A stretch of DNA of 29,010 bases from CAZCWX01 sp964502465. GTDB taxonomy: Bacteria > Desulfobacterota > Binatia > Bin18. The translations under genes and the position numbers were made by a program. The notes below the pieces were generated by a model that worked only from the letters and a program-made list of their open reading frames with translations, was not told the DNA's origin and searched no databases. Positions 22,785 to 29,010 of this stretch are shown here, in pieces; position 1 is the stretch's first letter, and every line of letters begins with the position of its first letter. The stretch is from contig CAZCWX010000397.1 of the NCBI GenBank assembly GCA_964502465.1, positions 1-29,010 of the forward strand, given 5' to 3'.

Positions 22785-24740
22785 TCAGATGTTTGAGCCC
22801 TGTTTGCTGGTGCCAGAACCCTTCTTCAGATCGTCATCAGACATGATGATATCCTTGTACGTCCCGCCCGCTGGGATCATCGGATAGACGTTTTCCTCGA
22901 GCCGGACGATGATATCGAGCAGGTAGGGTTCGTGTGGGTTCGCCAGCATGCGCTCATAGGCGGCGCGGAGATCCTCCTTGCACGAGACCCGTTCCGCCGT
23001 GACACGATACCCGTGAGCAATAGCGAGAAAGTCCGGATAGATGTCTGTCTCGCCGGCCCGTTTGACCGCAGTGGTAGGATCCCCCAGGCTGCTGTCTGCT
23101 CGACGTCCCTGGTAGATCATGTCCTGCCATTGGCGGACCATTCCCAGCCACTGGTTATTGATGACCACGACCTTGACGCCCACGCCGTATCGGTGACAGG
23201 TGCTTAACTCATGGATGGTCATATTCAGACTGCCGTCCCCATCAATATCGATGACCAGCCGCTCCGGACAGCCGATCTTCGCCCCAATAGCCGCTGGGAG
23301 GCCAAAGCCCATCGTGCCGAACCCTGAGCTACTGAGAAAGGACCGTGACTGGCGTACCTGGTAGTGTTGCATCGCCCACATCTGATGCTGCCCGACGCCG
23401 AGAGTCACCAGCGCGTTGCCGTTGGTTAGCTGATTCAACAGCGCGAGAGCATATTGCGGTGTGAGTTCAGGGTCATCAGCCACTGTCAGCGGATAGCGTT
23501 CTTTCAGGTCAGTGATGTATCTCACCCATTCTGTGTACTCCCCCGGTTGCACGGCATCGACCAACTGCTGCAGCGCCTGGCGCAAATCGGCGCAAATCGG
23601 CAACGTTACTGGTTTGTTTTTGTTGAGCTCCGCCCGGTCGATGTCAATATGAATGATCTTCCCATGCTTAATAAATTCGCTCACTTTGCCGGTTACGCGA
23701 TCGTCAAAACGGACCCCAATCGCCACCACCACATCAGCTTCGTTAATCGCCACGTTCGCGTACTTGGTGCCGTGCATACCAAGCACGTGCAACGACAGCG
23801 GGTGCTCTGGGGGAAAGGTGCCGAGCCCCATGATCGTGGTGGTCACCGGACAGCCCAATTGCTCGGCGAGTTGGATCAACAGGGAGTCAGTATCGGAGCT
23901 GGTTACGCCGCCACCCACATAGAGGAGCGGGCGACGGGCGGCGCGGATCAGTTGACAGCACACCTCAAGCTGGGAAGAAGAGATGGGGCCAATGGGTGGC
24001 TCAGGTGAGGCGATCTCTGCTGGCATGCGTGGCGGTGCGTAGTTGCCCTCCGGGTCGCGCGGATAGTGCTGTTGAACATCCTTGGGGATGTCGATCAGCA
24101 CCGGACCTGGCCGATTCCCGGCCGCCAGCGCGAAAGCCTGTCTCACTACTGTCGGGATAGTAGCGACACTCTCAATGAGAAAGCTTTTCTTGGTGATCGG
24201 GGTCGTGATCGCCACGATATCCACCTCCTGAAAGGCATTCTTGCCCAGCAGGTGGGAAGGCACATTGCCGGTAATCGCTACAATCGGTACGGAATCGCTG
24301 TTGGCATCGGCGATGCCAGTCACGAGGTTGGTTGCGCCGGGGCCGGAAGTCGCCAGACAGACCCCCACTTTCCCAGTGGCGCGCGCGAATCCCTCAGCCG
24401 CATGGGCAGCACCTTGCTCGTGCTCGACACGAATACAGCGAATGCCGTACTCCTGAAGCACGTCGAAGATCTCAAGGTTCGCGCCGCCTGGATAGCCGAA
24501 CAGCACCTCGACGCCTTCGAGGGTGAGGCACTGGGCCAGAATCTGTGCCCCGCGTAAGGCACGGGAGCGGTCTTCAAGCTTGATCTCTGACAGAGGGGCA
24601 CCGAGGATCGTGGGGACGTCCTCATAGGTGACTTGGTCTACGCTGTCGGTAGCATTATCGACCGGCAGCGGGTGCGGGGCCACGTTGAGGTCGATTGCGC
24701 GTCCTTGTCGTTCCAGATCTAGCGAGTCTCTTGATGCCAT
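22785..24740 (-). CDS. ilvB: Acetolactate synthase, large (catalytic) subunit
   Basis: This 651-residue thiamine-diphosphate enzyme joins two pyruvates to acetolactate in branched-chain amino acid synthesis. Catalytic Glu108 is in HEQGAAHAAEG. GNVPSHLLGKNAFQEVDI is the substrate-channel block. GDGSLNMTIHELSTCHRYG binds ThDP-Mg. NQWLGMVRQWQDMIYQGRRA and HPEPYLLDI-like HEPYLLDII close the family pattern. The N-terminus carries about 58 extra residues before the conserved LRGAQILAQ start, so translation may begin later than the ATG at 24740. The short AAGGA upstream is modest. No regulatory small subunit (ilvH) is next to it. It is not clearly linked to the aromatic genes. Confidence 0.9.
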   Translation of the reverse strand: MASRDSLDLERQGRAIDLNVAPHPLPVDNATDSVDQVTYEDVPTILGAPLSEIKLEDRSRALRGAQILAQCLTLEGVEVLFGYPGGANLEIFDVLQEYGIRCIRVEHEQGAAHAAEGFARATGKVGVCLATSGPGATNLVTGIADANSDSVPIVAITGNVPSHLLGKNAFQEVDIVAITTPITKKSFLIESVATIPTVVRQAFALAAGNRPGPVLIDIPKDVQQHYPRDPEGNYAPPRMPAEIASPEPPIGPISSSQLEVCCQLIRAARRPLLYVGGGVTSSDTDSLLIQLAEQLGCPVTTTIMGLGTFPPEHPLSLHVLGMHGTKYANVAINEADVVVAIGVRFDDRVTGKVSEFIKHGKIIHIDIDRAELNKNKPVTLPICADLRQALQQLVDAVQPGEYTEWVRYITDLKERYPLTVADDPELTPQYALALLNQLTNGNALVTLGVGQHQMWAMQHYQVRQSRSFLSSSGFGTMGFGLPAAIGAKIGCPERLVIDIDGDGSLNMTIHELSTCHRYGVGVKVVVINNQWLGMVRQWQDMIYQGRRADSSLGDPTTAVKRAGETDIYPDFLAIAHGYRVTAERVSCKEDLRAAYERMLANPHEPYLLDIIVRLEENVYPMIPAGGTYKDIIMSDDDLKKGSGTSKQGSNI

Positions 24741-25288
24741 AGCGTCGTCCTTAGTCGCCGAGCAGACATAAGTTGATCGTTCTTATATTGTGGTGCAGGC
24801 GTCCCGCCTGCATTGTGAAGGGCAAGCCAGAGGCCTGCACCACAAGACCTGACCAAGTGATGCTTGTCCAGGCCCTTAGTCTTGGCCGTTCCGAGCCGTA
24901 TCTTTTCCATAGGGGGAGCGAACATCAGGGTGATTGACCCTCCGAGCATGGCCTGACTGAAGTACTCTTTGTAGTATTCCGGGAAGGCTGCTACTTCGTC
25001 TGCAAAGATCGTAAAGCGAGCGTCGGGCTTCGGTGCAAAGCCACTCAGCCGCTCGCTCACATAGGTAAAGAACCCGGGCTTGCCCTGCTCGCCGTCGGTC
25101 ACAACGTCAATGCCGCTCTCAATCTGCTGGCGGACGGTTTCAGCGACAGCGCTTCGCACCCGCCTGGCATAGGCATCGGGGTCGTACGGCTGGCCGTTGA
25201 CTTTCGCCTTCATCAGGTCGAGCAGGTCCGCAGGGCGTGCCAGGCTGCCACAGTGAGTAGTCAGAATGCGCTCAGTGCTGCGTTGCAT
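24719..25288 (-). pseudogene. Truncated MetE-like methyltransferase
   Basis: From an ATG at 25288 (AAGGAGG upstream) the frame reads ILTTHCGSLARPADLL, SGIDVVTDGEQGKPGF and AAFPEYYKEYFSQAMLGG. These are clear N-terminal blocks of the same family as the gene at 9588-10706. After about residue 122 (base 24923) the family pattern stops. The frame then runs through a palindromic repeat (24788-24846) and into the start of ilvB. All zinc-ligand motifs (HxC and the late Cys) are missing. It is therefore a broken gene, likely from a deletion that joined it to ilvB. Confidence 0.7.
24788..24846. repeat. Palindromic dispersed repeat, TTGTGGTGCAGGCG family (copy 2)
   Basis: TTGTGGTGCAGGC (24788-24800) and GCCTGCACCACAA (24833-24845) are perfect 13-bp inverted arms. 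The inner part contains GTCCCGCCTGC and GCCAGAGG, shared with the copy at 22637-22696. It lies within the broken end of the MetE-like gene. Confidence 0.85.
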
Positions 25289-25310
25289 GAGCAACCTCCT
25301 TATTTCTTCA

Positions 25311-25396
25311 TCACAATGACACAATGATCCACTGACTCAATTCCTCCAACAACGCCTTGGCCTCTTGCAAATCTTTCGTATCAAACCCTTCTCGTT
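25311..25396 (-). pseudogene. Second copy of the 3' end of the cyclase/AAA/TPR regulator gene
   Basis: On the minus strand this reads EGFDTKDLQEAKALLEEL followed by SQWIIVSL and a stop at 25311. The first 18 residues are identical to the last residues of the regulator at 26104 (EGFDTKDLQEAKALLEELQ). The DNA of the two copies differs at scattered, mostly silent positions, so this is an old duplicate. Nothing upstream of the motif is kept: the toxin gene stops right next to it. Confidence 0.8.
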
Positions 25397-25798
25397 TTAG
25401 GAATCCTGCCGTGCTTGCTCGATCAGGTCTACCACTTCGTCTACCAGACGTTCGATCGAAGGGGACGAACTGGCAACAACGGTTTCTTCTCCAGCGGCTG
25501 TTTGTACATGTTTATGGTGAGGGAAGGTACTGATCCGATGGTGCGGAGCATCGTCGTAGCGGAACAAGAGTTTCCCGTTGGCGTCTTGGCAATGGTAGCG
25601 GTACTTGGTTTTTACCAGTCGGGGTTGGGTACGGACAAATTCCATCAGGAACAGCTCAATCCCCTGGGAAAACATGATGGTTCCTTTCACGAAACCAATG
25701 TGGGGGGTACGCTTTTCCTTGGTCAAGGTTGTTTGGATCACGTGAGGGCACGAAGCAAACGTCCGCTCCAGGTGGACAAAGTACTCTTCGATCAGCAA
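25397..25798 (-). CDS. TumE-like toxin (DUF6516 family)
   Basis: This 133-residue protein has the marks of the TumE/DUF6516 toxin family: an N-terminal YF.HLE helix, KYRYHCQDANG, LLFRYDDAPHH (77-87) and FPHHKH (92-97). The His/Tyr/Asp-rich core is well kept, so the toxin is probably intact. The start is a TTG at 25798 that overlaps the end of the upstream gene by 7 bases, typical of a coupled toxin/antitoxin pair. The mode of action of this family is not settled in what I know; a nuclease or nucleotidyl-type activity is possible. Confidence 0.72.
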   Translation of the reverse strand: MLIEEYFVHLERTFASCPHVIQTTLTKEKRTPHIGFVKGTIMFSQGIELFLMEFVRTQPRLVKTKYRYHCQDANGKLLFRYDDAPHHRISTFPHHKHVQTAAGEETVVASSSPSIERLVDEVVDLIEQARQDS

Positions 25799-26079
25799 AC
25801 CTTAGTCTCCTTGAGCAGCGCCAGCACCCGTATCAGTTCCTGGTAGGTCTCCCACTCGCCGGCCCATTCCATGATTTTTTCATCGTCGCCCCTCGTGCCG
25901 GCCTGATAGGCGCGGTAAAACTTCTGACTTGATTCGCCAAACTCCTTCTCGAAAGTTTTCAGGCGGGCCTTGGTGCGCTTCAGTCCCGCCTGCAACATTT
26001 TCTGCTGTAGCGCGAGGGAATTTTCTATGAGTGAAACCACTACATCTTTGTGGGCTGATTCGACGTGGATGCGCGTCAT
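25792..26079 (-). CDS. Probable helical antitoxin partner of the TumE-like toxin
   Basis: This 95-residue protein is almost all helix. It has an N-terminal VVSLIENSLALQQKMLQAGLKRTKARLKTFEKEFG amphipathic stretch, split here as residues 14-30 and 31-48. A middle SSQKFYRAYQAG follows, and then KIMEWAGEWETYQELIRVLALL. No helix-turn-helix or ribbon-helix-helix is seen, unlike the classical TumA antitoxin. Similar small proteins commonly precede DUF6516 genes. The ATG at 26079 has AAAGGA upstream. It overlaps the toxin start by 7 bases and would be translated first, which is the normal order for an antitoxin. The antitoxin role is inferred from position. Confidence 0.55.
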   Translation of the reverse strand: MTRIHVESAHKDVVVSLIENSLALQQKMLQAGLKRTKARLKTFEKEFGESSQKFYRAYQAGTRGDDEKIMEWAGEWETYQELIRVLALLKETKVC

Positions 26080-26103
26080 AGGGGATCGATCCTTTCTCGG
26101 GCT

Positions 26104-29010
26104 TTATTGCAGCTCCTCAAGCAATGCCTTGGCCTCTTGCAGGTCCTTCGTGTCAAACCCTTCAGTGAACCAGTTGTAGACAGCCAACAACAGTTTGTGA
26201 GCTTCGGTTTTCTTACCTTGCTGCTGCCATAAACGGGCGAGGCTGGTTGACGCACGCAATTCTAGCGACTTGGCTTGCTGCTGGCGGGCAACTTCGAGGG
26301 CTTTGAGGAAGGAGTCTTCTGGGGAAGAAACGGGGAACCGGGGAATCGGAGAATCGGGGAGGGATTTTTTGTCTCCGGTTCTCCCCGTCTCCGCTTCTCC
26401 GATTCGGAGCGATAGCTCCCCGTACAGCCGATACAGTTCCGCTTCGTACCATCGCTCACCAGTTTTGTTCACTGTATCCAGCGCCTCATCTAGAACGCCG
26501 AGTCCATTTTCTCTCTGTTCTGCCTTCCCATACGCCTCGGCGAGTAAAGCAAGATAATATGGTCGAAACAACTTTGCCCCTGTGACACGATAGTCAGTGA
26601 GCCCCTGCTGTAGCTGCACGATTCCTTTCTCGTCATGTCCTTGTTCGGTAAGCGCCCAGCCTTGTAGCATCTTCCCCCAAGCCAGCCAGTATGGAAACAT
26701 TTGCTCAGTCGAGAGAGTAATTATGGCATCCGCCTGTTCCATAACTTTCCGTTCATCTCGGTCAAATTGGTAGGACCAAGCAAAATAGCCAAGGGCGAGA
26801 GCTAGACTAAAAGGGTGAGCAATTTTTCGGGCCAGGGCTACAGCTTCTCGCATTTTCTTCACAGATTGATCCGGATAGCCGAGTAACCACAGGGAAAGCA
26901 CCTCATTCGCTAGACAACACACCCCAGGGTCATGCCCAACATAGAGAAAGGCTAAAGAATGATGCTGTTGAGGATCGTAGAGCGCAACGCCCTGCTTTAA
27001 AAATGTCCAGGCGGAAGACAACTCCCCACTATACAGTTGGTTGAATCCTAGTTCGTGGAACGCCTCTAAAAGGAGCCCCGGATCTTGCACGCTTTGCGCT
27101 ATGCTGAGCAGTCGCTCCGCTAGCCGACGGCCTATTCGTAATTCCGCTCGTATGCCATAGAAGGCCGACAGTCCTTCTAACACGGGGAAAAGTTGAGGAG
27201 TTTCTCCCACCTGCTGACATAACTCCAAGGCCCGGGTATAGGTTTTTTCCACTTCCACGGCGGCAAAACCTTCGGTAGCAATCCGTGAAGCGCCCAGGGC
27301 AAGTTGCAGAGCTAGTTCTTGCTGGACACGCTCAGAGGTTTCCGGCAACGCTCTCAGCAACTCTAGTCCCTTGGTGAGATGCCTAATCGCCTCGGCATGG
27401 GCTGAACGCTGAACGGCTCTCTCGCCCGCCTGTTGCCAATACGGAATCGCCTGCGCGATCAACCCCGCCTCGGTGTAGTGATGCGCCAGAAGTTCGGGTT
27501 GGTGTTCTTTGGTGTCAGGAAACCGTTCTTCTAGTACCTGGGCGATCTGCTGGTGATACTGCTGGCGCGTGCTCTTGAGGAGCGATTGATAGGCGGTGTC
27601 TTGGATGAGGGCGTGTTTGAAGAAGTACCGTGCCTGCTCGCCAGTGCCGCGCTGATACAGAATCTCCGCTTCTACCAGTTTTGCCAACGCCGTGTGTAAG
27701 TCGGGTTCGCTCATCGGGGCGACGGCTTGTAAGAGTTCATACGAGAACTCGCGCCCTAATGTCGCGCCCAGTTGGGCAATCTGTCGGGCGGAAGAGAGGC
27801 GATCCAGCCGTGCCAGCAATGCTTCTTGCAGGGTCGCGGGAATGGCCAGTTGGAGAAGCGTGAGGTGAGGCGACTCTATAGACCCAATGGACCCAATGGA
27901 CCCAATAGACTCTACAGACTCCATGACACTCTTGGTCAACTCCTCCACAAACAACGGCACCCCATCGGTTTTGAGCCGAATCTGCTCAATGACCTCAGCG
28001 GATAGTTCATTGCCCGCCGTCACTTTCTCAATCATCGTCTCGACCTGTTTCGTGCCCAGCCGATTGAGCACCAACTGGGAAATATGCGAACGCGGCTTCC
28101 ATGGTGGGAGGAACTCCGGACGGAAGGTCAACACCAAGAGCAGTTTGGTGGTTGGAAGCTGTTCAATGAGCAAGGAGAGGAACTCCAACGACGAGGGGTC
28201 CGCCCAGTGCACGTCTTCCCACACCAAGACCGTGGCTTGCCGCTCAGCTTGCGCCACTAACAGTTGCAAGAGCGCTTGCAATGTCTGCTCCTTCTGCTTC
28301 TGCGGCGTCAGATTCAGCGGGGGATACTGTAGCGGCGTTGGCAAGGAGAGCAGCGCGGTGAACAGCGGTAGACTGTCTTGCAGGTCGTAGAGGGCTAATG
28401 CACGCTCCAGCTTCTCAACTTTTTCCGCGTCCGTGTCCTGACGCGTCAGCAGCAAGGTGCGTTGTAAAACATCAATCAGCGGATACAGAGCGCTGTGTTG
28501 ATGATAGGGCGAACACCGTGCTTCATAGCGCAATGAGCCTTCGGCGGTCACGTGCTCTCGCAAGGTGTACGCCAGCCGTGATTTGCCAATGCCGGGCTCA
28601 CCACTCAGTAATACTACCTGCCCCCGCCCTTCTTTGGTTTGTCCCCAGCGATCAAAGAGCAGTCCGACTTCCTGTTCGCGACCCACCAACGGCGTCAGCA
28701 TGGTTCTTCCGGAAAGCGGCGAAGCGCTCTGCTGTTCACTCTGCACGTGGTAGACGGCAATGGGTGCATCAATGCCTTTGACCAAATGCGAGCCAAAGGG
28801 TTGGCATTCAAACTGACCGTCAATTAAGCGCTGTGTCGCCGCGCTGATCATGACCGTGTTGGGTTCGGCCAAGCCTTGAATCCGCGCGGCGATGTTCGGG
28901 GTTTCGCCCAGGGCTAACTGCTCGCGTCTTTCTCCGCTGCCGATCTCACCAACCACGACTAAGCCGGTGTGAATGCCGAGGCGGACTTGCAGGGGTGACC
29001 GGCCGGGCAC
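26104..29010 (-). CDS. Adenylate/guanylate cyclase-domain, AAA ATPase and TPR regulator (5' end outside window)
   Basis: The visible 968 residues begin in the C-terminal part of a class III nucleotidyl cyclase domain (RLGIHTGLVVVGEIGSG, LGETPNIAARIQGLA). An AAA/STAND ATPase domain follows, with Walker A GEPGIGKS (137-144) and Walker B VLVWEDVHWAD (261-271). The rest, from about 480, is helical repeat of TPR type. Such proteins are large signal-controlled regulators common in soil and sponge-associated bacteria. Two low-complexity insertions are seen: a Ser-Ile-Gly repeat (363-380) in the ATPase region and a Pro/Ser-rich stretch (about 869-900) between TPR helices. The stop at 26104 is followed after 24 bases by a toxin/antitoxin pair. 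The frame is open at base 29010, so the gene continues outside. Confidence 0.88.
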   Translation of the reverse strand: MPGRSPLQVRLGIHTGLVVVGEIGSGERREQLALGETPNIAARIQGLAEPNTVMISAATQRLIDGQFECQPFGSHLVKGIDAPIAVYHVQSEQQSASPLSGRTMLTPLVGREQEVGLLFDRWGQTKEGRGQVVLLSGEPGIGKSRLAYTLREHVTAEGSLRYEARCSPYHQHSALYPLIDVLQRTLLLTRQDTDAEKVEKLERALALYDLQDSLPLFTALLSLPTPLQYPPLNLTPQKQKEQTLQALLQLLVAQAERQATVLVWEDVHWADPSSLEFLSLLIEQLPTTKLLLVLTFRPEFLPPWKPRSHISQLVLNRLGTKQVETMIEKVTAGNELSAEVIEQIRLKTDGVPLFVEELTKSVMESVESIGSIGSIGSIESPHLTLLQLAIPATLQEALLARLDRLSSARQIAQLGATLGREFSYELLQAVAPMSEPDLHTALAKLVEAEILYQRGTGEQARYFFKHALIQDTAYQSLLKSTRQQYHQQIAQVLEERFPDTKEHQPELLAHHYTEAGLIAQAIPYWQQAGERAVQRSAHAEAIRHLTKGLELLRALPETSERVQQELALQLALGASRIATEGFAAVEVEKTYTRALELCQQVGETPQLFPVLEGLSAFYGIRAELRIGRRLAERLLSIAQSVQDPGLLLEAFHELGFNQLYSGELSSAWTFLKQGVALYDPQQHHSLAFLYVGHDPGVCCLANEVLSLWLLGYPDQSVKKMREAVALARKIAHPFSLALALGYFAWSYQFDRDERKVMEQADAIITLSTEQMFPYWLAWGKMLQGWALTEQGHDEKGIVQLQQGLTDYRVTGAKLFRPYYLALLAEAYGKAEQRENGLGVLDEALDTVNKTGERWYEAELYRLYGELSLRIGEAETGRTGDKKSLPDSPIPRFPVSSPEDSFLKALEVARQQQAKSLELRASTSLARLWQQQGKKTEAHKLLLAVYNWFTEGFDTKDLQEAKALLEELQ
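26322..26405. repeat. Palindromic GGGGAATCGGAGAATCGGGG element inside the regulator gene
   Basis: GAATCGGAGAA at 26343-26353 and TTCTCCGATTC at 26395-26405 are exact inverted repeats, with further GGGGAA/CCGGGG-type purine-rich and CTCCCCG-type complementary sequence between. The segment is translated as a Pro/Ser/Arg-rich linker and keeps the reading frame. Confidence 0.65.
27872..27925. repeat. 9-bp minisatellite inside the regulator gene (six units)
   Basis: Six consecutive 9-base units start with GAC: GACTCTATA, GACCCAATG twice, GACCCAATA, GACTCTACA, GACTCCATG. On the coding strand each unit gives three residues, so the protein reads MESVESIGSIGSIGSIES. The 14-mer GACCCAATAGACTC at 27899-27912 is identical to 1433-1446 in the intergenic copy. 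Confidence 0.85.

Noticed and set aside
1..29010. tRNA, rRNA or riboswitch genes
   Set aside because: I looked for cloverleaf-like or conserved RNA cores in the gene gaps and saw none; the gaps hold repeats, leaders and decayed genes.

Overview
The window looks like a piece of chromosome from an uncultured, aerobic, aromatic-degrading bacterium. It has moderately high G+C, many strong AAGGAGG ribosome binding sites, several families of short dispersed palindromic repeats, and a cyclase/AAA/TPR regulator. This mix recalls Tectomicrobia/Entotheonella, Binatota or other deltaproteobacteria-like lineages, but that placement is an impression; the sequence alone does not fix the taxon.

Layout. (1) 1-2505, plus strand: the 3' part of a Rieske oxygenase alpha subunit gene, its beta subunit, and an ACMSD-type amidohydrolase. 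(2) 2663-3811, minus: a second amidohydrolase, convergent with the first. (3) 4291-6832, minus: one gene for a coiled-coil/two-TM protein, split by a complete ISAs1-family element (4809-6056). Removing the element and one 10-bp target duplication restores the reading frame. (4) 6994-8100, minus: a small two-TM protein, and a VapB-like antitoxin followed by a VapC toxin cut off after its first Asp. (5) 8188-22510, minus: a probable long catabolic operon. In transcription order it holds tetR, aldehyde dehydrogenase, FAH-family protein, type I extradiol dioxygenase, pcaH, pcaG, pcaB, LigM/GcvT-like O-demethylase, two class III CoA-transferases, dienelactone hydrolase, short MetE-like methyltransferase and a second Rieske alpha subunit. 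(6) 22785-25288, minus: acetolactate synthase large subunit, preceded by a truncated MetE-like gene. (7) 25311-29010, minus: a TumE-like toxin/antitoxin pair lying between two copies of the 3' end of a large cyclase/AAA/TPR regulator gene, whose 5' end is outside the window.

How it may work together. The operon looks built for methoxylated aromatics (lignin-type monomers). A tetrahydrofolate-dependent demethylase would give protocatechuate-type catechols. PcaHG and PcaB open and lactonise the ring by the ortho route. The extradiol dioxygenase, FAH protein and semialdehyde dehydrogenase form a meta-type route in the same operon. The MetE-like enzyme could accept the methyl group. PcaC, PcaD, PcaIJ and Rieske electron-transfer partners are not present here.

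Repeats are a strong theme. At least six short repeat types occur between genes, and two of these types also lie inside the regulator gene as in-frame insertions.
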